64,000 nucleotides of DNA. Source: DATATJ01 sp963789075 (lineage in GTDB: Bacteria > Acidobacteriota > Vicinamibacteria > Vicinamibacterales > CAVVIG01). Positions 26,636 through 35,332 of the stretch are shown piece after piece (the stretch's first letter is position 1; every line of letters begins with the position of its first letter). The DNA is taken from NCBI GenBank assembly GCA_963789075.1, contig CAWBJQ010000014.1, positions 310,001 through 374,000 on the forward strand, given 5' to 3'. Position numbers and translations under genes: made by a program. The notes beneath the pieces are model-generated. The model was not told the origin of the DNA. It was given only the letters and a program-made list of their open reading frames with translations, and did not search any database.

Positions 26636-27475
26636 ATGCGCCGGATTCTGTTCTTTTTCGTCCTTCTGTTCGCGCTGCCGTCCCGCGCGTTCGCTACATG
26701 GTCGGTCATCGCCGTCGACCGCGCCACCGCCCGCGTCGTCATCGCGTCTGCGACGTGCGTCGATCAGAACGATCAGTTCCTGATGGGCGTACAGGCCGTG
26801 CTGGTGCCGGGTAAAGGGGTGGCTGCGTGTCAGGCCGCCGTGGATGGCACGCATCAGAATCAGATGCTCGTGTTTCAGGAGCTGCAGAAGGGGACTGACC
26901 CGCAGCAGATTATTGAAATGCTCAGCAAAGATCCGGCCTATCAGAGCCGGCAGTTTGGCATTCTCGATCTACAGGGGCGTCATGCCGGGCACTCAGGGCT
27001 GACCAATGGCTACGTCTCGCAGGACATTCAAGGCCAGGTGCCTGGCACCGAAATCTTCTATTCGATTCAGGGCAACATCCTGAGGCCCGGTGAGGTCGTG
27101 CCGCACGGCGTGCAGGCGTTCCTGAACACGAAGGGCGCGATCACCGATCGCGTGATGGCGGCGATGGAGGCGGCCGACGGATCGGGCGGCGACAGCCGCT
27201 GCACATGCCCGCCCTGGCCGGCGGACGGATTGAAGCCGGCGATTCCCTGCGATGAAAAGACCGCGCACGTCGCCTACATTTTGATGGCGGAGAAGACCGA
27301 CACGAACGGCGACTCGCATAACAACGGGAAGTACGCGATGTACATCACCGTGTCGCAGCCGGGTCCCGATCACGGGCCGAACACGATCAAGCCGGGCGAA
27401 AATCTGAATCCGGTCAAGACTCTCCGCATGCGCTACGACGCGTGGCGCAAGGCGCAGCCCGCATCGTTCAAATAA
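26636..27475 (+). CDS. Exported DUF1028 protein
   Basis: 279 residues from ATG 26636 (MRRILFFFVLLFALPSRAFA, a Sec signal peptide), chosen over 26600 because of cgggaga just upstream. The mature protein begins TWSVIAVDRATARVVIAS, the DUF1028 start, with VGVQAVLVPGKG-type and RQFGILDLQGRHAGHSG blocks. DUF1028 proteins look like N-terminal-nucleophile hydrolases and often lie beside RidA genes, as here; activity is unproven. The C-terminal half has a Cys pair (CTCPPW) and an immunoglobulin-poor loop region I cannot assign. Confidence 0.75.
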   Translation: MRRILFFFVLLFALPSRAFATWSVIAVDRATARVVIASATCVDQNDQFLMGVQAVLVPGKGVAACQAAVDGTHQNQMLVFQELQKGTDPQQIIEMLSKDPAYQSRQFGILDLQGRHAGHSGLTNGYVSQDIQGQVPGTEIFYSIQGNILRPGEVVPHGVQAFLNTKGAITDRVMAAMEAADGSGGDSRCTCPPWPADGLKPAIPCDEKTAHVAYILMAEKTDTNGDSHNNGKYAMYITVSQPGPDHGPNTIKPGENLNPVKTLRMRYDAWRKAQPASFK

Positions 27476-27557
27476 AGCCGTCCGGCGAACACCGGACACT
27501 ACGACGATGTGAAAACGGCTGGAGAGCGCCAGACGCTGAGCCCGAGGAGCTGATGAA

Positions 27558-28224
27558 ATGCGATTCGTACGAGTGATGTTTGTGCTGCTGACCGCCGGTG
27601 TGACGTTCGTCGCGGCGGCGCCGCAGACGCCGGCCGCTAACGGCGCCGCGGCGGGGCAGCGCGGTGCGCAGCCGCCGGCTGCGCCCGGGCGGTCAACGCG
27701 GAGGGGGAGGCGGCCGCGGCCGCGGCGCTGTGCAGGTGATGACGCTCGCATCGCCGGCATGGCCGGACGGCGCGGAGATTCCGGCCAAGTACACACAGGC
27801 CGGAGCGGAAGTGTCGCCGCCACTGACCTGGAGTCATGTGCCGGAAGGCATCACGAGCTTTGCGCTCGTCGCGCACGACGTCGATGCAGCCATCGGCAAT
27901 GGCACCGACGATCTCCTGCAGTGGATGCTCTGGAACATCCCCGCGGCGGCGACGAGCCTTCCGGAGCATGTGCCGGGCATCGCTCAGCTTTCCGACGGTA
28001 CTCGTCAAATCAGCGCGACCGGTCCGTACTACAGAGGCCCAGGTGCGCTCGCCGACGGCCCGGCCCATCACTACGTCTTCGAGCTCTTTGCGCTCGACGC
28101 GATGGTCGATGTGCCGGCGGTCGGCGCCTCGCCGCCGCAAACGCGAGCGGCCGTGATCGCCGCCATGGCGGGACACATCCGCGGCAAAGCCGTGTACACG
28201 GGGTTGTTCAAGTTTCGCCCCTGA
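27558..28224 (+). CDS. YbhB/YbcL-type PEBP (Raf-kinase-inhibitor-like) protein, exported, frameshifted
   Basis: Signal peptide MRFVRVMFVLLTAGVTFVAA, then an Ala/Pro/Gly-rich linker. The frame changes at about 27675-27690 and continues PGGQRGGGGGRGRGAVQVMT, then the PEBP domain: LASPAWPDGAEIPAKYT, VSPPLTWSHVPEGITSFALV, HDVDAA and GPYYRGPGALADGPAHHYVF (the ligand-binding GPxPP/H-type region). One extra base explains the break. The PEBP fold binds phospholipid-like or small anionic ligands; the role in bacteria is unclear. It has an RGG-like linker as in two other exported proteins of this window. Confidence 0.82.
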
Positions 28225-28281
28225 CAACCGGGAACCTCTCTCGCCCGTCTAACGTATCGATCAGAGCGGGTTGGAGGCGAT

Positions 28282-28449
28282 ATGTCGTTTTTGAAACGTT
28301 TGCTGGGTAAGAGCACCGAACCGAAGCAGCGTATTCGCATCTGCGTCGAATGCGGCATGCCGATCGCCGAGCACAAGGAATGGTGCTCGATTGCGCGCGG
28401 CGAGATCGAGATGAAGCTGAAATCTGCGGCCCCCTCGCCCCAATCCTGA
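28282..28449 (+). CDS. Small Cys-containing protein (55 aa)
   Basis: MSFLKRLLGKSTEPKQRIRI followed by CVECGMPIAEHKEWCSIARG. A CxxC pair plus a further Cys and His suggest a one-ended zinc ribbon. A strong site (ttggaggcg) precedes ATG 28282. No family recognised. Too short for ordinary ORF detection. Confidence 0.6.
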   Translation: MSFLKRLLGKSTEPKQRIRICVECGMPIAEHKEWCSIARGEIEMKLKSAAPSPQS

Positions 28450-28532
28450 CGCCCGCTAGTCCGTCGCGGCTGATGTAGACTCCTCTCCGTGCCTTGCCAT
28501 GGACGGTCGGGCACGGAGAGGGGGACGCCTCG

Positions 28533-28914
28533 ATGATTGTCGGCGCGCACATTCTCCTGTACAGCAAAGATCCAGAGGCCGATCGCGCGTTCTTCCGCGA
28601 TGTCCTGCAGTTCCGCGCCGTGGACATCGGCCGCGGCTGGCTGATTTTCAAGCTGCCGCCGGCGGAAGCGGCGGTCCATCCTTCCAGCGGTGAATTCGCG
28701 CAGCGCCATAGCGGCCATGATTTGATGGGGTCGCTGATGTATCTGATGTGCGACGACCTCGCCGCGACCGATTGCGTCGCTGCGCGGACAGGACGTCGCC
28801 TGTTCGGAGGTCACCGAAGAGCCGTGGGGGATCAAAACGACGATCCGCCTGCCGAGCGGGTCCGAAATCGGGCTGTACCAGCCGACGCATCCCACGGCGC
28901 TCGCGCTCGGCTGA
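28533..28914 (+). CDS. Glyoxalase-fold (VOC) protein, apparent frameshift
   Basis: ATG 28533 after ggagagggggac: MIVGAHILLYSKDPEADRAF then FRDVLQFRAVDIGRGWLIFK. At about 28770 one extra g (accgattgcg) moves the frame; the next frame gives GQDVACSEVTEEPWGIKTTI and RLPSGSEIGLYQPTHPTALA to TGA 28912-28914. The repaired product is ~126 residues with the two beta-alpha-beta-beta-beta units of the vicinal oxygen chelate fold. Ligand and reaction unknown. Confidence 0.8.
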
Positions 28915-28959
28915 AGCGTTCGCGCTACACGGAGTCGCAAACGCCATTAAACTGAGCGC

Positions 28960-29554
28960 ATGCACCCGCGCATTGACGAGCTGCTGACCTACCTCGACGC
29001 GCAACGCGCCCTGCTCCGCAGCGTGGTCGATGCCGTGCCGGCCGAATCGCGGGAGCGTCCAGCCGGCGGCCGGCGAATGGTCGGTGGCAAATGTCCTGGA
29101 ACATCTCGCGATCGTCGAGCAGCGCGTCGGCGCATTTCTATCGTCGATGATTGCTGCGGCGAAGGTCGACCGACTCGGTGCCGAAACGTCCTCAGAGCCG
29201 CTGCTGCCGTCGCTCGGCGTCGAGCGGGTGCTGAACCGGACGGAGAAGGTCACGGCGCCCGATTTGCTGCATCCGACCGGGCTGGACGCGGCGGCGGCGT
29301 GGGCCGCGCTCGAACAGGCGGGCGCCACGCTGCGCGACGCGGTGCGCTCCGGCGATGGCTTCGCGCTTGGCACGCTCATCCGGCCGCATCCCCTCTTCGG
29401 ACCGATTTCGCTCTATCACTGGATCGCGTTCGCCGGCGCGCACGAGGCGCGCCATGCGGCGCAGATCAAGGCCATCGCGGCGTCGCTCTCGCACGCCGTA
29501 ACCACATCCCGACACGGAGACTCCAGATGGAACAGATCATTGCGCGACTGCTGA
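28960..29554 (+). CDS. DinB-family protein, apparent frameshift
   Basis: MHPRIDELLTYLDAQRALLR is followed by VVDAVPAESRER; after one extra c at about 29059 the next frame gives QPAAGEWSVANVLEHLAIVE and LYHWIAFAGAHEARHAAQIK. The spaced His residues (EHL...HEARH) are the DinB metal site. The repaired length is ~197 residues. The 3' end overlaps the next gene's start by 28 bases. Third DinB-fold gene in the window. Confidence 0.82.
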
Positions 29555-30084
29555 AGGATTTCGAAGACGGCAAGATGAACCGTCGTCAGCTCATTCAGGG
29601 CATGGCGGTCGCCGCTGCGGCGGTCTGGGGTGGCGGCAGCGCGGCGGCGGCGGCTGAAGCCGGCAATGGCTTCAAGACGCTGAGCCTGGATCACATCTCG
29701 TATCAGGTCGCCGATTACCACCGGACGCGCGACTTTTACTCGAACCTGATGGGCATGACCGTCTCCGACGACAACGGCAGCAGCCAATGCTTCCTGCACT
29801 TCGACGATGCGCTGCTGATCGCACGGAACAAGCGTCCGCGCCCCGGCGCGCCGGCAGATCCGAGCCCCAAACCGCTGGTCGATCACATCGCGTACAAAAT
29901 CGACAATTGGGACACCGACACCGTGAAGAAGGAGCTCGAAAGCCGCGGGCTGACGCCGCGGATGGACACGAACGGTGGTCCGAACTACGTCAGCTTTCAC
30001 GTGCAGGATCCGGACGGCTTCGACCTGCAGATCAGCGGCCTCGCCAAGCCAGGCGACTCGCAGTACAAAAAACCGGGCGCTTAG
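29527..30084 (+). CDS. Tat-exported glyoxalase-fold (VOC) protein
   Basis: 185 residues. The N-terminus MEQIIARLLKDFEDGKMNRR QLIQG continues into a hydrophobic AVAAAAVWGGGSAAAAA stretch: a twin-arginine-type signal (NRRQLIQGMA). The VOC domain follows (LDHISYQVADYHRTRDFYSN, NYVSFHVQDPDGFDLQISG). Exported VOC proteins of this type occur in Acidobacteriota, function unknown. It lies just upstream of the M28B peptidase and could share its transcript. Confidence 0.82.
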   Translation: MEQIIARLLKDFEDGKMNRRQLIQGMAVAAAAVWGGGSAAAAAEAGNGFKTLSLDHISYQVADYHRTRDFYSNLMGMTVSDDNGSSQCFLHFDDALLIARNKRPRPGAPADPSPKPLVDHIAYKIDNWDTDTVKKELESRGLTPRMDTNGGPNYVSFHVQDPDGFDLQISGLAKPGDSQYKKPGA

Positions 30085-30105
30085 ACGGCCATCAGGAGAC
30101 ATACC

Positions 30106-32353
30106 GTGCAACCCACCAGACCGCGCACTCTCATCGTACTCGGGGCCGTCGTCCTCGTCGCGGGCGGCGCGTCCGCCGTCCTCGTCGCGCAGCAGGGGCC
30201 CGCGCTTGCCAGGCTTCGCGCGCGCCGACGCTGCCACCGAGCTCGCCTGGGAGCAGAAGTTCCGCGCCATTCCGGAGCCCGATCGCGTCAAGGCGAACAT
30301 GAAGCAGCTGTCCGCCGAGCCGCACCATATCGGCTCGCCGTACCAGAAGCAGAATTCTGAGTGGCTGCTGAAGCAGTTCAAATCGTTCGGGCTCGACGCG
30401 CACATCGAGGAGTTCGAGGTGCTGTTCCCGACGCCGCTCGATCGCAAGGTGGAGCTCGTGTCGCCGGGGCACTACGAAGCGAAGCTGAAGGAGCCGGCCA
30501 TTCCCGAGGATCCGACATCCGGCCAGGCCGGCCAGCTTCCGACCTACGTCGCCTACTCCGCGGACGGCGACGTCACCGCGCCGCTCGTTTACGCGAACTA
30601 TGGCGTGCCCGACGACTACGAGCAGCTCGCGAAAATGGGCATCAGCGTGAAGGGGAAGATCGTCATCACACGCTACGGCAACAGCTGGCGCGGCATCAAG
30701 CCGAAGCTCGCGTACGAGCATGGCGCCGTCGGCTGCCTCATCTACTCCGATCCGCGCGACGATGGGTACTTCGAAGGCGACGTGTTCCCGAAAGGGCCGT
30801 ATCGTCCCGAGCAGGGCGTGCAGCGCGGCAGCGTGATGGAGATGGAGAAGTATCCGGGCGATCCGGAAACGCCAGGCTGGGGCGCGACGCCCGGGTCGAA
30901 GCGGCTCGCGCTCAACGAGGTGACGAACCTTCAGAAAATTCCGGTGCTCCCGATCTCGTACGGCGACGCGGAGCCGCTGCTGAAGGCGCTCGCCGGGCCG
31001 ATGGCGCCGGCCGACTGGCGCGGTGCGCTGCCGATCCCCTATCACGTCGGCCCGGGGCCGGCGACGGTGCACCTCGTCGTGAAATCGGCCTGGAACGTCG
31101 TGCCGGCGTACGACGTCATCGCGAAGATCGCCGGCAGCACGCTGCCGGATCAGTGGATCGTGCGCGGCAACCACTACGACGGCTGGGTGAACGGCGCTGC
31201 CGATCCGATCAGCGGCCAGTCGGCGCTGCTCGAGGAAGCGCGCGCGTACGGCGAGCTGCTCAAGCAGGGATGGAAGCCGAAGCGGACGATCATCTACTGC
31301 GCGTGGGACGGCGAAGAGCCGGCGCTGCTCGGCTCGACGGAATGGGCCGAAACGCACCACGACGAGCTGCAGCAGCACGGCGTGGTCTATATCAACTCGG
31401 ACGGCAACGGGAAGGGGTATCTGAGCGCGGGCGGCAGCCACTCGCTCGAACACTTCGTCAACGAGATTGCGAAGGAGATCACCGATCCGGAAACCGGCCA
31501 GTCGGTCTGGACGAAGCTGCAGCAGCGCACCCTCGCGCGGGCGAAGACACCCGAAGCGAAGGCCGAGATGATGGACGGCGAAGACCTGCACATCGCCGCG
31601 CTCGGGTCGGGCTCGGACTACTCGCCCTTCCTGGATCACGACGGCGTGGCGTCGCTGTCGATCAGCTATGGCGGCGACGGTGGCGGCGGCGTGTACCACT
31701 CGATCTACGACGACTTCTACTGGTACTCGCATTTCGGCGATACGACCTTCGTCTACGGCCGCGCGCTCGCGCAGACCTACGGCACGATGATCCTGCGGCT
31801 GGCCGACGCCGACGTGCTGCCGTTCCAGTTCTCGGACTTCGCCGAGACGGTGGCGAAGTACGAAGCGGAGCTGCGGAAGGCGACCGCCGGGCCGGCCGGC
31901 GCACCGGGCTTCGACTGGGTGCCGCTCACGCAGGCCGTCGCGTCGCTGCAGGCAGCCGCCGCGACCTACGATTCGACGATCGCGGCCGCCGAACGCGACG
32001 GGAGCATCTACAAGAAATCGGCGACCGATCTCGCGGCGCTCAACACCCTCCTGTACCAGAGCGAACAGAGGCTGCTGTCACCGGCGGGACTACCCGAGCG
32101 GCCGTGGTACCAGCACACAATCTACGCGCCGGGCTTCTACACGGGCTACGGCGTGAAGACGCTGCCGGGGGTGCGCGAAGCGCTCGAGCGCCACGACTGG
32201 AAGACGGCGGCGGAGCAATCGGCGGCGCTCGTGAAAGCACTCGCCGCGTATACCGCGCAGATCGCCGCGGCGACGGCGAAGGTCAGGGGTGAAGGCGACG
32301 AAGGCGGTAGCGCAGCGCGTCGGGACGAGTCGAAAGGGGCAGGGCAGCGCTAG
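30106..32353 (+). CDS. Exported M28B metallopeptidase (glutamate carboxypeptidase II-like), frameshift near the 5' end
   Basis: GTG 30106 with caggaga upstream: MQPTRPRTLIVLGAVVLVAG then GASAVLVAQQGPAL, a signal peptide or anchor. After one extra t at 30206-30207 the next frame runs PGFARADAATELAWEQKFRA to 32353. A PA domain (VKGKIVITRYGNSWRGIKPK, GAVGCLIYSD) is inserted before the co-catalytic zinc peptidase core: GNHYDGW (His, Asp), WDGEEPALLGS (Glu, Glu), NSDGNG (Asp) and YHSIYDDF (His). A C-terminal helical dimerisation domain completes the GCPII/transferrin-receptor architecture. It probably removes C-terminal acidic residues from peptides outside the cytoplasm. Confidence 0.9.
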
Positions 32354-33142
32354 CGGGGTCGTGAGGTCGCGCCGGCGGAACATTGAATCGGATGGCGAAT
32401 CCATCCGATTGTATTTGAGGAGCCAGTCGCGATAGAGGGCCACCGTCGCGCTCGACGGTTCGGCCCCGAACGCGTGCTTCAGACGCCGCGCGCACACTTC
32501 GTACTGGTTCAGAGCGGAACGGGTCTGCCCGTTGCGCCAGTAGAGCACCATCAGGCGCCGGTGCACGTCTTCGTGAAGCGGTTCGAGCTCCAACAGCTTG
32601 ATGGCGACGCGAATGGCGGCGGGAATATCGTTGCGGTCTTCGAGCGCCTTGAGCTGTGCCGCGCAGGCATCGATCGCCAGCTGCCGGAGCCGCGTTCGCT
32701 CATTCATCATCCATTCTTCGAAGGCCTCTTCCGGGATCACGAAGCCGTCGAGAAACGGCCCGCGATAGAGGTCGATGGCGCGCGGCAGCGCATCGGCACC
32801 AGGCTCAAGCAGCAGCCGCTGAAACTCCAACACGTCGACCCAGACGCAATGGTGGTCGACTCGAATTGCGTCGCTGATTGTCACCAGGCCGCCGGGGCCG
32901 CACGGAGCGAGGGCGCGTCGGACCTTCATGAGCGTCTGCCGCAGGCTGTGACGGCCTTGGCCGCGAGGCACATCGGCCCACAACAGCGAAACCAGCAATT
33001 CACGCCGAATTGAGCGGTCAGGGTCGAGCGAGGCGTAGGCGAGCACCGCTTCGCACTTGCGCGTTGGCAGTTGGATGAGGGTGCCAGTGGCGGATACCCG
33101 AGCCTCAAACCCGCCAAGGAGGCGTAGTTCGATGACGGACAC
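32090..33142 (-). CDS. SARP-type transcriptional regulator (winged helix plus BTAD domain)
   Basis: MSVIELRLLGGFEARVSATG opens an OmpR-like winged helix (LPTRKCEAVLAYASLDPDRS, LLVSLLWADVPRGQGRHSLR). The bacterial transcriptional activator domain follows (residues ~100-255; FLDGFVIPEEAFEEWMMNER, AIRVAIKLLELEPLHEDVHR). The last ~85 codons (32090-32350) lie antisense to the M28B gene, are Arg-rich and look like a shadow. One extra base near 32360-32420 would put the stop at 32350-32352, where both convergent genes would end on the same ctag. Divergent from the histidine kinase at 33289, which suggests a two-gene signalling unit. Confidence 0.82.
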   Translation of the reverse strand: MSVIELRLLGGFEARVSATGTLIQLPTRKCEAVLAYASLDPDRSIRRELLVSLLWADVPRGQGRHSLRQTLMKVRRALAPCGPGGLVTISDAIRVDHHCVWVDVLEFQRLLLEPGADALPRAIDLYRGPFLDGFVIPEEAFEEWMMNERTRLRQLAIDACAAQLKALEDRNDIPAAIRVAIKLLELEPLHEDVHRRLMVLYWRNGQTRSALNQYEVCARRLKHAFGAEPSSATVALYRDWLLKYNRMDSPSDSMFRRRDLTTPLALPCPFRLVPTRCATAFVAFTPDLRRRRGDLRGIRGECFHERRRLLRRRLPVVALERFAHPRQRLHAVARVEARRVDCVLVPRPLG

Positions 33143-33177
33143 GAGATGTCAGTAAGGAAACAATGTGCCGCTCTTTT

Positions 33178-33216
33178 TGACGCTATCGTGACGTCACTAA
33201 TGACCCTCCCCTGACG
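33178..33216. promoter_or_regulatory. Candidate operator: four TGAC[G/C] repeats at 11-12 base spacing
   Basis: TGACG at 33178 and 33189, TGACC at 33201 and TGACG at 33212 give spacings of 11, 12 and 11 bases, i.e. the same DNA face. The 33189 copy is part of the palindrome TGACGTCA. They sit between the divergent SARP and histidine kinase genes. Actinobacterial SARPs are known to bind direct repeats at 11-base spacing, so these are good candidate SARP sites. Confidence 0.5.
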
Positions 33217-33288
33217 CAGCTGCCTTATGCTGTTTGCGTCTTTCCACAAAACTTAGACGCACCCTTCTTTTTCTTCGAAAGGTGAAGT

Positions 33289-34692
33289 ATGCACATCGTC
33301 GAAGCTCAGCCATCAAACGTGCGCCGCGCCCCATCACACTGGACACGCGGCGGATTGCTGATGTTGACAGGGTCGACGGCCGCTTTCACCGCGCTGCGCT
33401 TCACAGCGCACCGGCGGGCGGCCGAAGCCGCATTCCTGTCTCAGGCGAGCCTCGCGATCGGTCTGGAGCCGGACGCGCCGAGCGCGTTACGCGTGGCCGC
33501 GAAGCTGGCCGTGCCGACACTCGGCGACTGGGCCGCCATTGACTGGGCGAGCGGACCTGATGGGCTCGAACGCGTGGCAGACGCGGCCATCTCCAGTTGT
33601 GCCGCCCCCGCCGGCGGTGCCCTGGCCGAGCTCGCCCGGCGCGCGGCACTCCGCCGACTGCCCGAATATGGGACGACCAGCGCGCACCCGCAGGCCGCCG
33701 GCACCTGCGCCGCCGTTCCGATCGTCCGCCAACACGCCGTCCTGGGCGTTCTGACGTGCGGAACATCCAGACCGCGCGGTTTCACGGCGCATCACATCGA
33801 TACACTCGACGCGTACGCGCAGCGAATCGCTGCCGCCGTCCGTCCGTCGAGCGTGCGTGACGAAGCGGTCGACAGGCGCAAGCGCGACGAGGCGGTCGAC
33901 TGGCGCAAGAACGACTCGACGCTCGCGATGCTGGCGCACGAGCTGCGGACGCCCGTGAGCGCCGTCCTGGGATGGATCAAGCTGCTGCAGAGCGGGCGCC
34001 TCAGTGGCGCGATGGCTTCACGCGCGCTCGCCGCCATCGAGCGTAGCGCCGAAACGCAGAGTCGTCTGGTCACAGACATGTTCGACCTGTCGCGAATCAT
34101 GCTGGGGACGTACCGGGTCCGCCTCGAGCCCATCGACATCACGACCCTCGCGCAGGCGTCGGTGGACGCGATTGCGCCGGCGGCATTCGCGCGCGGTCTC
34201 AAAGTCCGCTGCGTACTTCCTGGAGGCCCGGAATACGTGGACGGCGACGCAGCCCGCCTGCAGCAGGTGATCACCAACGTGCTCAGCAATTCGGTGAGCC
34301 ACACGCCGCCCGGCGGACGCATCTCGCTCACCATCGTGCCTGAAGCCGAGCGCATCACCCTGCGCGTCGTCGACAGCGGTGACGGGATTGCGCCGGAGTT
34401 GCTGCCGCACATCTTCGAACCGCTGATGCGGTCGCTGCACGGCGATCCGACGCACGACGGCGCGGGGCTCGGGCTCACGCTCGTCCGCCACATCGTCGAA
34501 CTGCACGGCGGACAGGTCACTGCGGAAAGCGATGGATGCGGCCGTGGCGCTGTCTTCACCCTGGCGTTGCCGCGTGGGTCCTCGCACGAAATCCGGCCAG
34601 CGCCGGTGGTCGCGGACAAGCAGGCTGTGGCTTGCTCCGGCGCGGCTTCCGTCTCGCGCCGAGCGTGGGCCGGCGGGATGATGCGGCGCTAG
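33289..34692 (+). CDS. Sensor histidine kinase with GAF-like input domain
   Basis: 467 residues. Residues ~21-38 (LLMLTGSTAAFTALRF) may be a membrane segment. A GAF-like region follows (~45-190; TLGDWAAIDWAS, CAAVPIVRQHAVLGVLTCG). HisKA has LAMLAHELRTPVSAVLGWIK with phospho-acceptor His217. HATPase_c has N box LQQVITNVLSNSVSHTPPGG, G1 VVDSGDGIA, F box IFEPL and G2 GAGLGLTLVRHIVELHGG. A duplicated DEAVDxRKxD stretch sits just before HisKA. No response regulator is adjacent; the divergent SARP is the only regulator nearby. Confidence 0.92.
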   Translation: MHIVEAQPSNVRRAPSHWTRGGLLMLTGSTAAFTALRFTAHRRAAEAAFLSQASLAIGLEPDAPSALRVAAKLAVPTLGDWAAIDWASGPDGLERVADAAISSCAAPAGGALAELARRAALRRLPEYGTTSAHPQAAGTCAAVPIVRQHAVLGVLTCGTSRPRGFTAHHIDTLDAYAQRIAAAVRPSSVRDEAVDRRKRDEAVDWRKNDSTLAMLAHELRTPVSAVLGWIKLLQSGRLSGAMASRALAAIERSAETQSRLVTDMFDLSRIMLGTYRVRLEPIDITTLAQASVDAIAPAAFARGLKVRCVLPGGPEYVDGDAARLQQVITNVLSNSVSHTPPGGRISLTIVPEAERITLRVVDSGDGIAPELLPHIFEPLMRSLHGDPTHDGAGLGLTLVRHIVELHGGQVTAESDGCGRGAVFTLALPRGSSHEIRPAPVVADKQAVACSGAASVSRRAWAGGMMRR

Positions 34693-34736
34693 GCAGCTAG
34701 CCTGGCGCGCTCGCCAGTTTTCATCCGGCTTGGCGT

Positions 34737-35312
34737 TCAGCCACTCAGCGTCGATTCGATGCGGCGATCCGGAATCAGCCATATCAGCGCGACGCCGACG
34801 AAGATCGCGTCGGCGATCGCCTGGTGCAGAAACGCCGACGGGATCGCGATCGCATACAGCGCGAGCGACACCTTGCTCTTGACGTCCTTGCCGACCGCCG
34901 CCGCCAGCCGCGAGTCCGGTCCCTGGTGGGCGACGATCCGCTTCCCCAGGATGGTGAACGCGACGGCCGACATGAAGAGCACGGCGCCGTAGACCGCCGT
35001 CGGCAGCGACGCGAACTGGTTCTCGCCCATCCAGCCCGTGACGAACGGCACCAGCGAGAGCCAGAACAGCAGGTGCAGATTGGCCCAGAGGATCGCGCCG
35101 TTGACGTGCTCGGTCAACTGGAGCATGTGGTGATGGTTGTTCCAGTAGATGCCGAGGAAGATGAAGCTGAGGATGTAGGTGAGAAAAACAGGAAGGAGCG
35201 GACCGAGCGCAGCCCAGTCCGCTCCGTGCGGCACTTTCAGATCGAGGACCAGGATCGTGATCAGGACGGCGAACACGCCGTCGCTGAACGCTTCGAGTCG
35301 GCCCTTGCTCAT
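34737..35312 (-). CDS. TMEM175-type potassium channel (DUF1211)
   Basis: 191 residues starting MSKGRLEAFSDGVFAVLITI; the RLEAFSDGVFAV motif in the first membrane helix is the signature of bacterial TMEM175, a six-TM K+ channel. Further helices are visible (LPVFLTYILSFIFLGIYWNN, LHLLFWLSLVPFVTGW, AVYGAVLFMSAVAFTIL, ALYAIAIPSAFL, IFVGVALIWLI). It follows the large Asp-box protein on the same strand with a 20-base gap, so it may be its co-transcribed neighbour. Confidence 0.9.
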   Translation of the reverse strand: MSKGRLEAFSDGVFAVLITILVLDLKVPHGADWAALGPLLPVFLTYILSFIFLGIYWNNHHHMLQLTEHVNGAILWANLHLLFWLSLVPFVTGWMGENQFASLPTAVYGAVLFMSAVAFTILGKRIVAHQGPDSRLAAAVGKDVKSKVSLALYAIAIPSAFLHQAIADAIFVGVALIWLIPDRRIESTLSG

Positions 35313-35332
35313 CGATCACGATCCACCGTACT

